Of a DNA stretch of 10,847 nt, positions 1-7,313 are shown one piece after another (within the stretch, counting starts at the first letter, position 1; each line of letters starts with the position of its first letter). The position numbers and the translations under genes were made by a program. Source of the DNA: an uncultured Eubacteriales bacterium (GTDB lineage Bacteria > Bacillota > Clostridia > Christensenellales > Aristaeellaceae); assembly GCA_900553265.1 (NCBI GenBank), contig USDD01000085.1, positions 1-10,847 of the forward strand, written 5' to 3'. A model generated the notes under the pieces. It ran no database searches and was not told where the DNA came from. It worked only from the letters and a program-made list of their open reading frames with translations.

Positions 1-32
1 TGCCGCATCCTCGCGATGCGGCACGGTTTTTT
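1..32. terminator. Probable bidirectional terminator at the left edge
   Basis: A 9-bp perfect stem (TGCCGCATC at 1-9, GATGCGGCA at 15-23) closes a 5-base loop and is followed on the plus strand by CGG and six T (27-32). On the plus strand this would end a gene lying left of the window. On the minus strand it sits directly after the transpeptidase stop codon and is preceded by a run of A, so it would also serve that gene if a T-tract lies just outside the window, which cannot be seen. Confidence 0.65.
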
Positions 33-39
33 CGATTGT

Positions 40-1941
40 TCAGCTTTCGCTGACGGAGGAGAACTCCAGCACGTCGTTCTTCATGTAGCCCTGATGGCCT
101 TCCAGCTCGATCAGGCTCCATTCGTCGTCAGAGCGGAGAACGTTCAGGCGCGTGCCGCCGGGCAGTTCGCCGATCTGGTTGGCGTCTTCGGAATCCAGAT
201 CGTAGACCGGAGCCTTGCCGCCGGAGCAATTGACCACGGCGTAGAGCATATCCTCGTAGTCCTCGTCGTCCGCGGTGGGATCCTCCTGCGTCGGCGTTTC
301 CACGGCGATGAGGTTGTCCGTGCTCGTCCAGAACTCCAGGTATTCGTTCATGAGGTAGCCCTGCTGCGCGCCGTCGGTCACCAGCGACCAGTCGCCGGAT
401 TTCAGCAGCACGCGCAGCTGTGTGCCGTTGGGCAGCGCCTCCAGCACCTCGCTTTCGGAATTGGGCGACTGGCGGAGGTTCAGGTTCACGTCATCGCGCT
501 GAGTGTTCACCGTGGCGTACTGAATTTCCTCGGCAGTCTGCTCGGAGAGAGTTTCCTGCGCCGCGAGAACCTCCGCAAAGGTCTCGCAGGGCAGCGCCTC
601 GCCGTTCCGGCAGCCCTCGACCGTCTGTCCGAAGGAGTAGGTCGTTCCGTCTGCGGAGGAATAGGTCAGGCTGACGATCTCCTGCTGCACAGGATCGAGA
701 AAGGTGTTCTTGATGTAGCCGGTCTTGCCGCCGCTGGTCACCTGCGACCATCCGCTGGAGGCGCTGAGGAAGTACAGGCGCATGCCGTCGGTTACGCGGC
801 CCAGCGCGTCGCTGTCGGTGGTGGGCCTGGCGCGCACGCGGATGCCCGTCTTGGCGGAAACCTCGACCATGTCCACGGATTCGGTGGTCACGGTCAGCTC
901 GTAATTTCCGGAGAAGGTCTGGGCGACATTGGCCGCCTCATAGCTGACGGCCTTCTGAACCTCCGGCTGCGCCGCGGCCTCCGCGTCGTAGCCATAGACG
1001 GACTGGAAGGTCTGAACGGCCTGAATGACGTCCACGTCGTAAACGCCGTCGATCTCGCCGTCGTAGAGCTTCAGCGTCTGAAGGTCGGTCTGAAGCCGGC
1101 GCACGGCGGGGCCGCTGGAGCCCTCCTCCAGAGGAACATTCTGCGCGGCGGGCACGTCGGCGGAATAGATCCGCTCGCGGAATGCCTGAGTGGCGATGCC
1201 CGTCTGGGAGAGTCCCAGCTCCTTTTGAATCTGCTTGACGGCGGTGACGGTGGAGCTGCCGTAGCGGCCGTTGACCTCGTCGGCAAAATAGCCCAGCGCG
1301 CGCAGGCGATGCTGCAGATCCTCGACCTCCGACCCGCTGGAGAAGCGTCCCAGAGCGGTGGGATCCTCGGGAATGCCCAGATACTCGTCGTAGGACATGC
1401 CGTCCGCGCCGGTATAGGACGATTCGAACAGCAGCTCGCGCAGATCGTCGTTGCGGTCGCCGCTCTTGTAGATCTTGACCGTCGTTCCGGCCAGACAGTT
1501 CTGGGCGATGAACTTCGCGTCCTCCACCAGCAGGCGAATGCAGCCGTGGGACGCGGGATAGCCGAAGTCTCTCACGCCGCTCATGCCCAGCGTCGAGTCG
1601 TCGTCCCGGGCGTAGGGCAGAGAATGGAACAGGATGGAATCGACGATGCGCGACGCATACTTGGCGTAGGTATCGAAGGTGGAAAAATAATACCATTCGC
1701 CGCGCTCGCTCTTGCGGCGGATTCTGGGCATGACAAAAGTGCCCGTCGGCGTCCAGTCGTGCTTGCCGGAGGAGCAGAGCATCTGGCGCGCGATGCTGCC
1801 GTCGCTGGTTCGGTAGACGGTGACGATCTGGCTGCTGAGATCCACTTCGATATAATAGGGCGTTTCGTCCGCGAAGGCGGGCAGCGCGCCGATCAACACC
1901 ACCAGGGCCAGAAGGAAAACGAGCAATTTCTTCAGCTTCAT
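40..1941 (-). CDS. Secreted L,D-transpeptidase (YkuD) with peptidoglycan-binding and SH3 repeats
   Basis: Predicted extracytoplasmic enzyme of 633 residues that would form or exchange L,D-crosslinks in peptidoglycan. Residues 1-24 are a signal peptide (KLKK, hydrophobic core, ending ALPAFA before DE). The YkuD domain follows at once, about 28-158. It has His106, then the signature SHGCIRL at 131-137 with catalytic Cys134 and His132. Two peptidoglycan-binding-1-like modules follow (about 198-255 and 270-318). Three SH3-type modules come last (about 358-416, 476-536 and 565-626), each ending in a similar W-S-x-[VI] ... GY-[ILM]-x-N block. The catalytic domain is thus N-terminal with about 430 residues of wall-binding modules behind it. 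The start is supported by AAAGAGG nine bases upstream and a sigma-A promoter. It is a single-gene unit divergent from the PucR-type regulator. The family assignment is secure; the exact wall target is not known. Confidence 0.93.
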   Translation of the reverse strand: MKLKKLLVFLLALVVLIGALPAFADETPYYIEVDLSSQIVTVYRTSDGSIARQMLCSSGKHDWTPTGTFVMPRIRRKSERGEWYYFSTFDTYAKYASRIVDSILFHSLPYARDDDSTLGMSGVRDFGYPASHGCIRLLVEDAKFIAQNCLAGTTVKIYKSGDRNDDLRELLFESSYTGADGMSYDEYLGIPEDPTALGRFSSGSEVEDLQHRLRALGYFADEVNGRYGSSTVTAVKQIQKELGLSQTGIATQAFRERIYSADVPAAQNVPLEEGSSGPAVRRLQTDLQTLKLYDGEIDGVYDVDVIQAVQTFQSVYGYDAEAAAQPEVQKAVSYEAANVAQTFSGNYELTVTTESVDMVEVSAKTGIRVRARPTTDSDALGRVTDGMRLYFLSASSGWSQVTSGGKTGYIKNTFLDPVQQEIVSLTYSSADGTTYSFGQTVEGCRNGEALPCETFAEVLAAQETLSEQTAEEIQYATVNTQRDDVNLNLRQSPNSESEVLEALPNGTQLRVLLKSGDWSLVTDGAQQGYLMNEYLEFWTSTDNLIAVETPTQEDPTADDEDYEDMLYAVVNCSGGKAPVYDLDSEDANQIGELPGGTRLNVLRSDDEWSLIELEGHQGYMKNDVLEFSSVSES

Positions 1942-1971
1942 ACGGCAGAACCTCTTTGCATTTATGCCTTA

Positions 1972-2001
1972 ATTATATCACATTTTTCCATTGAGCTTCA
2001 A
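1972..2001 (-). promoter_or_regulatory. Sigma-A promoter of the L,D-transpeptidase
   Basis: Reading the minus strand, TTGAAG (1996-2001) and a perfect TATAAT (1972-1977) are separated by 18 bases. Transcription would start near 1965, leaving a short untranslated leader of about 25 bases that contains the AAAGAGG ribosome binding site. Confidence 0.75.
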
Positions 2002-2103
2002 CTCTTTTCTGCGGTGGAATCGCGCGTGTTTTGTAAAGCTTTCGCGAGAGGATCGCGGCGGGATGCATCGGGCGGACGGCTGCCGCAGGTTAAGAATATA
2101 AAA

Positions 2104-2117
2104 AGATTGTCAAATCT
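2104..2117. promoter_or_regulatory. Candidate operator in the divergent intergenic region
   Basis: Within the 307-base gap between the divergent transpeptidase and regulator genes, AGATT and AATCT form an inverted repeat around GTCA. It lies in an AT-rich block (about 2095-2150) in otherwise GC-rich DNA, roughly 55 bases upstream of the regulator's -35 box. Position and symmetry would suit a regulator site. A 5-bp repeat can occur by chance. Apart from the two promoters I see nothing else in this gap. Confidence 0.2.
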
Positions 2118-2170
2118 GCCCAAAAAATCAGGAATTTTACAAATGCTCAACGTTCGGCGCGTTTTTCTGC

Positions 2171-2200
2171 TTGACTTCTTTTCAATGAAACGGTTATACT
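2171..2200 (+). promoter_or_regulatory. Sigma-A promoter of the PucR-type regulator
   Basis: TTGACT (2171-2176) and TATACT (2195-2200) are separated by 18 bases. Transcription should start near 2207. This rules out the in-frame GTG at 2201 as the start codon and supports ATG at 2249. Confidence 0.75.
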
Positions 2201-2248
2201 GTGAGCATGGCCTTTTCAAAAGCTATGGATGGACTTAGGAGGAAAAAT

Positions 2249-3319
2249 ATGTATCTGGATCATCGCGTAACGGTTAAAATTGCCCGGATTTTGAATATGA
2301 TCGATCTCAGCGCACTGCTGCTGGACAATTCGGGCAGCGTCATTCTGCCGGAGGGCGATCCGCGCGTGCTGAACCTGCCCGAGGCCATCCGCACGAATCC
2401 CACCATGCCGCTGGTGTACGGCGGATTTACGCTCATCGGCACCAGCGAGGATCAGCCCGTGTTCATCTGCCTGACCGGCGACAGCGAGGACGTGAAGAAG
2501 TGCGCCGTCCTCTGCGCAGAGCTGATTAACATGATGCTGCGCGAGGACATGAGCCAGACCAATCGCGAGCAGTCGCTGCGCATGATGCTGCGCGGCGAGG
2601 TGGAGACGTCCGAATTCGAGACGCTGGCGGCGGAGCACGGCATTCCCATGCAGGCGAACCGCTGTGTGCTGTACTTCTACTTCCAGGATCTGGAGGCGGA
2701 GGCGGCGCTGCAGATGATGAACGACGGCCTGGATTCCGAGGAGGACATGCTCACCGAGGTGGGCCGCCATTCCATCGCGCTGCTGAAGGTCATGCATCCG
2801 GACGAGACCTTCGAAGAGCTGCAGGAGTACGCCCGCGCCATCGAGGACACCTTCCAGACCGAGACCGGCAAGAGCGTGCTGGTGGGCATCTCCGAGCCGC
2901 GGGAGGATCTGATCAACATCCCCGAGGCATTTGAGGAGGCGCGCAACGCCATCAACATCGGCCGCATCTATCACTCCGGCCGCACGGTGTTCGCCTATCG
3001 CAATCTGCTTCTGGAGCGCTTCCTGAACGAGGTTGCGCCGGACATGAGCGCCCAGTACAACGCCATGATCTTCAACCGCAAGACGGCGCGGCTGTTCAAC
3101 GAGGAGATGGTGCACACCATCGAGACCTTCTTCGACAACAGCCTGAACCTGTCCGAAACCGCGCGCAAGCTGTACATCCATCGCAACACGCTGGTCTATC
3201 GTCTGGAGAAGGTGCAGCGCGCCATCGGGCTGGATCTGCGCAATTTCGACGACGCGGTGACGTTCAAGATGATGATGCTGCTGGGCAAAAACACCGTGAG
3301 CCGCAAATTCCGCCTGTAA
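2249..3319 (+). CDS. PucR/CdaR-family transcriptional regulator
   Basis: A 356-residue DNA-binding regulator. The C-terminal PucR-type helix-turn-helix is clear at about 286-345. It begins with an ETFFDNSLN-like segment, continues with SETARKLYIHRNTLVYRLE (302-320), which includes the recognition helix, and ends with the usual LDL-RNFDDAVTFKMM tail. The middle part (about 136-250) resembles the degenerate GGDEF-like domain of CdaR relatives. The N-terminal 95 residues look like a small sensor domain whose ligand I cannot name. The start is ATG at 2249, behind TTAGGAGG with a 7-base spacer; an upstream GTG at 2201 lies at the predicted transcription start and is rejected. It has its own promoter and is followed by a terminator, so it is probably monocistronic. 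No metabolic genes next to it reveal its regulon; the divergent transpeptidase and the downstream protease are the nearest candidates. Confidence 0.9.
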   Translation: MYLDHRVTVKIARILNMIDLSALLLDNSGSVILPEGDPRVLNLPEAIRTNPTMPLVYGGFTLIGTSEDQPVFICLTGDSEDVKKCAVLCAELINMMLREDMSQTNREQSLRMMLRGEVETSEFETLAAEHGIPMQANRCVLYFYFQDLEAEAALQMMNDGLDSEEDMLTEVGRHSIALLKVMHPDETFEELQEYARAIEDTFQTETGKSVLVGISEPREDLINIPEAFEEARNAINIGRIYHSGRTVFAYRNLLLERFLNEVAPDMSAQYNAMIFNRKTARLFNEEMVHTIETFFDNSLNLSETARKLYIHRNTLVYRLEKVQRAIGLDLRNFDDAVTFKMMMLLGKNTVSRKFRL

Positions 3320-3360
3320 TTCCCGGGCGGAAGCGAACATAGATTCCAAGGGCGTGAGAA

Positions 3361-3391
3361 AGCGTCGGCGCGAGCGCCGGCGCTCTTTCTT
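3361..3391 (+). terminator. Rho-independent terminator after the PucR-type regulator
   Basis: AGCGTCGGCG (3361-3370) pairs with CGCCGGCGCT (3375-3384) around a CGAG loop: a 10-bp stem with one G-U pair, followed by CTTTCTT. The T-tract is interrupted, so read-through into the protease gene is possible. I see no convincing promoter between this hairpin and the protease start. Confidence 0.7.
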
Positions 3392-3424
3392 CCGACGGGG
3401 AAAACTATTCTGTGGAGGATCAAT

Positions 3425-4666
3425 ATGAAGAGACGTTCCGTCATTCTGATTGCGGTGGCGTGGATGCTGGTGCTGGTGGGCGTCGGCACCTCGGCGCTGA
3501 CGCTGGCGGTGGTCAACCGGCAGTCGGGGCAGGGCGGGCTGAAGCTGGTCAGCGAAAGCGATTACGAGGCCATCGAGCGCTATCGCCGGCTGGAGGAGGT
3601 TCGAAAGACTCTCTCGGACGAATACTACGTTCCGCTGGACGAGGACGAGCTGGTGCTGGGAGCCATTCGCGGCATGATGGAGGCCGTGGACGATCCGTAT
3701 ACATTCTATTATACCACAGAGGAGCTTCGGCAGTCCAACGACGAGGACGCGGGCGTTTACCACGGCGTGGGCATGGTGGTGCAGATCACCGCCGACGGAG
3801 CTATCGAGGTCGCCCGGGTCTACGACGGCTCGCCGGCACAGCAGGCCAGTCTGCAAACCGGCGACCGCATCGTTGCCGTGGACGGCCAGGCCGTCTCCGG
3901 TGAGAGCGCCAAGACGCTGAACGAATGCGTGCAGCTGGTGCAGGGCCCCGACGGGACGGACGTGCAGCTGACCATTCAGCGCGACGGCGTGGAGCAGACG
4001 GTCACCGCAACCCGCGCCGAGGTCAGCGTGAGCTACGCGGAATATCAGATTCTGGACGGCGGCATCGGCTATCTGAACATCGTGCAGTTCACGGGCAACG
4101 ACGTGGAGGGCTTTACCGAGGCGCTGGAGGCGTTCAAGGCCGCGAATGTGCGCGGCGTGGTGATCGATCTGCGAAACAATCCCGGCGGACTGCTCGACCA
4201 CGTGGTGGCCATCGCCGATCAGGTGCTGCCCGAGGGGCTGATTACCTACGTGGAGGATCGCCATGGCAACCGGCAGGAGGAGTACGCCGACGCGGACTAC
4301 TGGGACGTGCCCATGGTGGTGCTGGTCAACGGCATGTCGGCCAGCGCGTCCGAGCTGTTCACCGCGGCGTTTCAGGACGACGGGCGCGGCACCGTCGTGG
4401 GCACGCAGACCTTCGGCAAGGGCATTGTGCAGACGCTCATCACCTTCGCCGAGGACGGCGCGGGCATGCAGCTGACTACCGCCAGTTACTATTCGCCTAA
4501 GGGCCGATCCATTCACGGAACGGGCGTGACGCCGGACGTGGTGGTGGAGTTGGACGAGGACAAATGGATCTCCACCCTCGATCCCGACCCCGAGCACGAC
4601 AATCAGCTGGCCGCGGCGCTGGACGAGCTGGAGAAGCTCATCGCCGGGCAGAAGCAGGCGGCGTGA
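3425..4666 (+). CDS. S41-family carboxy-terminal processing protease (CtpA/Prc type)
   Basis: A 413-residue serine protease expected to sit on the outer face of the membrane and cleave proteins near their C termini. Residues 6-30 are a hydrophobic segment after MKRR that serves as an anchor or uncleaved signal. A helical N-terminal region (about 43-105) leads into a PDZ domain (about 112-195, with GSPAQQA at 135-141 and GDRIVAVDG at 146-154). The S41 core runs from about 205 to 375. Catalytic residues read from the motifs are Ser307 in SASASE (305-310), Lys332 in TFGKG (329-333) and Gln336. The 25-residue Ser-Lys spacing matches the family. Unlike CtpB-type proteins with a C-terminal peptidoglycan-binding domain, this one ends soon after the core with an acidic helical tail. 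GGAGG lies six bases before the ATG. It is either its own unit or read through from the regulator upstream. The substrate is unknown. Confidence 0.93.
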   Translation: MKRRSVILIAVAWMLVLVGVGTSALTLAVVNRQSGQGGLKLVSESDYEAIERYRRLEEVRKTLSDEYYVPLDEDELVLGAIRGMMEAVDDPYTFYYTTEELRQSNDEDAGVYHGVGMVVQITADGAIEVARVYDGSPAQQASLQTGDRIVAVDGQAVSGESAKTLNECVQLVQGPDGTDVQLTIQRDGVEQTVTATRAEVSVSYAEYQILDGGIGYLNIVQFTGNDVEGFTEALEAFKAANVRGVVIDLRNNPGGLLDHVVAIADQVLPEGLITYVEDRHGNRQEEYADADYWDVPMVVLVNGMSASASELFTAAFQDDGRGTVVGTQTFGKGIVQTLITFAEDGAGMQLTTASYYSPKGRSIHGTGVTPDVVVELDEDKWISTLDPDPEHDNQLAAALDELEKLIAGQKQAA

Positions 4667-4672
4667 ACGAAT

Positions 4673-4709
4673 AAATTCAGAGACGGATAAATTCCGCCTC
4701 TGAATTTTT
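4673..4709 (+). terminator. Rho-independent terminator after the S41 protease
   Basis: AAATTCAGAG plus CGG (4673-4686) pairs with CCG plus CTCTGAATTT (4694-4707) around a 7-base loop, with a single A/C mismatch, and runs into five T (4705-4709). It begins six bases after the protease stop codon. Confidence 0.85.
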
Positions 4710-4724
4710 GCGCAGGAGAAATAT

Positions 4725-4762
4725 GCAAAAACCGAAGGCGGGCATTCGCCTTCGGTTTTTGC
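4725..4762. terminator. Symmetrical bidirectional terminator between convergent genes
   Basis: A perfect 16-bp stem (4725-4740 with 4747-4762) encloses a 6-base loop. The stem carries AAAAA on one arm and TTTTT on the other, so an RNA from either strand ends in a U-run. It is the first terminator met by minus-strand transcription of the dehydrogenase (stop at 4770) and a second barrier for the protease transcript. Confidence 0.88.
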
Positions 4763-4769
4763 GCGGGCC

Positions 4770-5717
4770 TTAAATCTGAACCTGTGCGATGACGTCCTTG
4801 AGGGTGTCGGCGCTCCTGCGGAGCTTTTCGACCTCCTCTTCGGTCATGTCGGGCAGCACCTTGTTGACGCAGCCGTGGGCGTTGATGACCACCGGGATGC
4901 TCAGGCACACGTCGTCGATGCCGTATTCGCCGTGCATCATCGTGGACAGAGCCACCACGGCGTTGGCGTTTTCATAGATGCACTCGCAGATGTGGCAGAC
5001 GGAGATGGCGATGGCATAGAAGGTCGCGCCCTTGCGCTGGATGATCTTGCCGCCGGAGGTGCGCATGTATTCCTCGATCTCCGCGTAGTTCAGGTCGGCC
5101 TGAATGGCGCTCTTGTCAGTCACGCAGTCCTTGTAGCGCTCCAGCGGAACGTTGCAGATGCGCGCCGTGGACCACGGCACGAAGGAGCTGTCGCCGTGCT
5201 CGCCCAGCACGTAGGCGTGGACGTTCTTCTGGCTGACGTTCATGTAATCGGCCAGACGGGAGCGCAGGCGCGCGGTGTCCAGCAGCGTGCCGGTGCCGAT
5301 GATATGGCTCTCGGGGATGTTGGTGACCTTGTTGAACACGTAGGTCAGCACGTCCACCGGGTTGCTGACGATGACGTAGATCGCCTCGGAGGCGTACTTG
5401 GTGATCTCGCCGGCGATGGATTTCAGGATGTTGACGTTGGTCTGCGCCAGATCCAGGCGGGTCTGGCCGGGCTTGCGGCCGATGCCCGAGGTGATGACCA
5501 CGATGTCGGAGCCCGCGGCGTCCTCATAGCGGCCCGCGTAAATTTTGCAGGGCGCGCAGAAGGGAGTGCCCTGACGAATGTCCATGGCCTCGCCCAGCGC
5601 CTTCTTTTCATTGATGTCGATAATGACGATTTCCGAAGCGATGCCCTTGACGGCCATCATAAATGCAATGGTAGAGCCGACGCTGCCAGCGCCGACGATC
5701 GTAACCTTATTTGCCAT
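4770..5717 (-). CDS. L-lactate/malate dehydrogenase family protein (usually annotated L-lactate dehydrogenase)
   Basis: A 315-residue cytoplasmic NAD-dependent 2-hydroxyacid dehydrogenase. The Rossmann motif is GAGSVGS (9-15), with Asp34 ending beta-2 (VIIDIN), which indicates NAD rather than NADP. The catalytic set is intact: Arg87 (TRLDL), Asn119 (SNPVD), Asp147 and Arg150 (LLDTAR), and His174 (GEHGDSS). The substrate-specificity position just before KPG, Gln102 in classical lactate dehydrogenases, is Arg81 here (GRKPGQTR), as in malate dehydrogenases. The KGAT motif (229-232) is lactate dehydrogenase-like, so the protein mixes marks of both. GGAGGG six bases upstream fixes ATG at 5717; an in-frame ATG at 5753 lies too near the transcription start and lacks a site. 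It is a single-gene unit with a consensus promoter. The family is certain; the choice between pyruvate, oxaloacetate or another 2-oxoacid is open. Confidence 0.92.
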   Translation of the reverse strand: MANKVTIVGAGSVGSTIAFMMAVKGIASEIVIIDINEKKALGEAMDIRQGTPFCAPCKIYAGRYEDAAGSDIVVITSGIGRKPGQTRLDLAQTNVNILKSIAGEITKYASEAIYVIVSNPVDVLTYVFNKVTNIPESHIIGTGTLLDTARLRSRLADYMNVSQKNVHAYVLGEHGDSSFVPWSTARICNVPLERYKDCVTDKSAIQADLNYAEIEEYMRTSGGKIIQRKGATFYAIAISVCHICECIYENANAVVALSTMMHGEYGIDDVCLSIPVVINAHGCVNKVLPDMTEEEVEKLRRSADTLKDVIAQVQI

Positions 5718-5736
5718 GTGATTCCCTCCAAATCTT

Positions 5737-5750
5737 GCAGAACCATCTGC
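5737..5750. promoter_or_regulatory. Inverted repeat in the dehydrogenase leader
   Basis: GCAGA and TCTGC form a 5-bp inverted repeat around four bases in the 5' untranslated region, about 20-35 bases after the predicted transcription start. It could be an operator or a small RNA hairpin. It does not match the Rex redox-regulator pattern (TTGTGA-type ends), so no regulator is proposed. Confidence 0.2.
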
Positions 5751-5772
5751 CAAAGTCCGTTTATTCCCTTAT

Positions 5773-5802
5773 ATTATACGACCATTTTGCATGGACTGTC
5801 AA
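5773..5802 (-). promoter_or_regulatory. Consensus sigma-A promoter of the dehydrogenase gene
   Basis: On the minus strand a perfect TTGACA (5797-5802) and a perfect TATAAT (5773-5778) are 18 bases apart. Transcription should start near 5766, giving a leader of about 50 bases. Both boxes being perfect suggests high basal expression. Confidence 0.88.
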
Positions 5803-5860
5803 GGCGGATATGCAGAATTAACCTCTGTGGGAGTTTTCTATATATTGGGCAAAGACCTGC

Positions 5861-5902
5861 AAAAAAACGCGCCTTCCGCCGAAAAAATGGGCGAAAAGCG
5901 CG
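5861..5902 (-). terminator. Rho-independent terminator after asnS
   Basis: On the minus strand CGCGCTTTTCGCC pairs with GGCGGAAGGCGCG (arms at 5890-5902 and 5868-5880). The stem has 13 bp, including two G-U pairs that exist only in the minus-strand RNA, and a 9-base loop. Seven T follow (5861-5867). It begins 13 bases after the asnS stop codon and separates asnS from the dehydrogenase promoter. Confidence 0.9.
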
Positions 5903-5915
5903 CAGAAAAAGTGAA

Positions 5916-7313
5916 TCAGAAGTCGGCGTTGCCGGTGGTGCGGGGGAATGGCAGCACGTCGCGGATGTTGGCGATGCCCGTCAGATACATGATCATGCGC
6001 TCGAAGCCCATGCCGAAGCCGGAGTGGGGCGTGGTGCCGTACTTGCGCAGCTCGAGATACCACCAGTAGTCCTCGGGGTTCATGCCCAGCTCCTCGATGC
6101 GAGCCTTGAGCACATCGTAGCGCTCCTCGCGCTGAGAGCCGCCGCAGAGCTCGCCGACGGCGGGCACCAGCAGGTCGGCCGCGGCGACGGTCCTGCCGTC
6201 TTCGTTGGCGCGCATGTAGAAGGCCTTGATTTCCTTGGGCCAGTCGGTGACAAACACGGGCTTGCCGAAGTGCTTCTCGGTCAGATAGCGCTCGTGCTCG
6301 GTCTGCAGATCGCTGCCCCAGAAGATGGGATACTCAAACTTTTCGCCGCAGGAGGTCAGAATTTCGATGGCTTCGGTGTAGCTGCAGCGGACGAACTCGC
6401 TGTCGCGGACGAACTTCAGGCGTTCGATCAGGCCCTTGTCCACGAAGCTGTTCAGGAAATTCATCTCCTCCGGGCACTCGTCCAGCACGGCGGTGATGGT
6501 GTACTTGACCATTTCCTCCTGAAGATCCATGTCCTCCTTCAGCGTCGCGAAGGCAATTTCCGGCTCGATCATCCAGAACTCGGCGGCGTGGCGGGGGGTG
6601 TAGGAGGCCTCGGCGCGGAAGGTCGGGCCGAAGGTGTAGACGTTGCGGAAGGCCTGAGCGAAGATCTCGGCGTTCAGCTGGCCGGAGACGGTGAGGGAAA
6701 CGGGCTTTCCGAAGAAATCCTTGCTGAAATCGACCTTGCCGTCCTCGGTCATGGGCAGTGCGTCGGGATCCAGCGTGGTCACGCGGAACATCTCGCCCGC
6801 GCCCTCGCAGTCACTGCCGGTGATGAGGGGCGTGTGGACGTAGAGATAACCCTTGTCGTGGAAGAAGCGATGAATGGCCTGCGCGGCGGCGGAGCGCACG
6901 CGGAACGCGCACTGGAACAGGTTCGCCCGGGGGCGCAGGTGCTGAATGGTGCGCAGGTATTCCAGCGTGTGGCGCTTCTTCTGCAGGGGATAGTCCACCG
7001 GGCTTTCGCCGACCACGGTGACGGACTCGGCCTTCAGCTCGAAGGGCTGCTTCATGTCGGGCGTGAGCACCAGCGTGCCGGTGAATTCCACGGCCGCGCC
7101 CAGAGTGATCTGCTTGGTCAGCTCGCGATAATTGGGCAGCTTGTCCGCCTCCAGAACCACCTGAAGGTTCCTGAAATAGCTTCCGTCGTTCAGCTCGACG
7201 AAGGCGAAGGATTTGGACTCGCGCATCGTGCGCACCCAGCCGTTGACCGTGACGTCGGACAGGTTCGCAGACGGCATTTCCGTATAGAGCTTCTTAATGA
7301 GAATGTGCGCCAT
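5916..7313 (-). CDS. asnS: Asparagine--tRNA ligase
   Basis: A class IIb aminoacyl-tRNA synthetase of 465 residues, close to the usual 466. It activates asparagine with ATP and charges tRNA-Asn in the cytoplasm. Residues about 20-105 form the OB-fold anticodon-binding domain (VNGWVRTMRESKSFAFVEL region). The catalytic domain has a motif 1 region near 137-165 (TPLIT at 161-165), motif 2 at about 232-250 (FRAEASYTPRH ... EFWMIEPE) and motif 3 at about 432-450 (GFGMGFERMIMYL). The AsnRS-type insert (DGKVDFSKDFFGK, 191-203) is present. Motif 2 reads EASYTPRH where many AsnRS have ENSNT-RH; the Arg and Glu that contact substrates remain. AGAAGG lies eight bases before the ATG. The gene has its own promoter and terminator. 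No T-box precedes it, since the leader is only about 30 bases. Presence of AsnRS suggests direct charging rather than sole reliance on the amidotransferase route. Confidence 0.97.
   Translation of the reverse strand: MAHILIKKLYTEMPSANLSDVTVNGWVRTMRESKSFAFVELNDGSYFRNLQVVLEADKLPNYRELTKQITLGAAVEFTGTLVLTPDMKQPFELKAESVTVVGESPVDYPLQKKRHTLEYLRTIQHLRPRANLFQCAFRVRSAAAQAIHRFFHDKGYLYVHTPLITGSDCEGAGEMFRVTTLDPDALPMTEDGKVDFSKDFFGKPVSLTVSGQLNAEIFAQAFRNVYTFGPTFRAEASYTPRHAAEFWMIEPEIAFATLKEDMDLQEEMVKYTITAVLDECPEEMNFLNSFVDKGLIERLKFVRDSEFVRCSYTEAIEILTSCGEKFEYPIFWGSDLQTEHERYLTEKHFGKPVFVTDWPKEIKAFYMRANEDGRTVAAADLLVPAVGELCGGSQREERYDVLKARIEELGMNPEDYWWYLELRKYGTTPHSGFGMGFERMIMYLTGIANIRDVLPFPRTTGNADF

Noticed and set aside
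16..2238. A 740-codon open frame antisense to the L,D-transpeptidase
   Set aside because: It is antisense to a gene with clear domains, a ribosome binding site and a promoter. Its composition (runs of V, L, G, H, A) is the usual shadow of high-GC third positions, and it has no recognisable motif.
2201..2248. Upstream GTG start for the PucR-type regulator, adding 16 residues
   Set aside because: It falls at the predicted transcription start and has no ribosome binding site; ATG at 2249 has AGGAGG at the proper spacing.
2216..4597. A 793-codon minus-strand frame across the regulator and the protease
   Set aside because: It covers two genes with intact catalytic or DNA-binding motifs and crosses the terminator at 3361-3391. 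No independent evidence supports it.
5737..5750. Rex operator in front of the dehydrogenase
   Set aside because: The repeat lacks the TTGTGA/TCACAA half-sites and its symmetry spacing does not fit; it is kept only as an unnamed inverted repeat.
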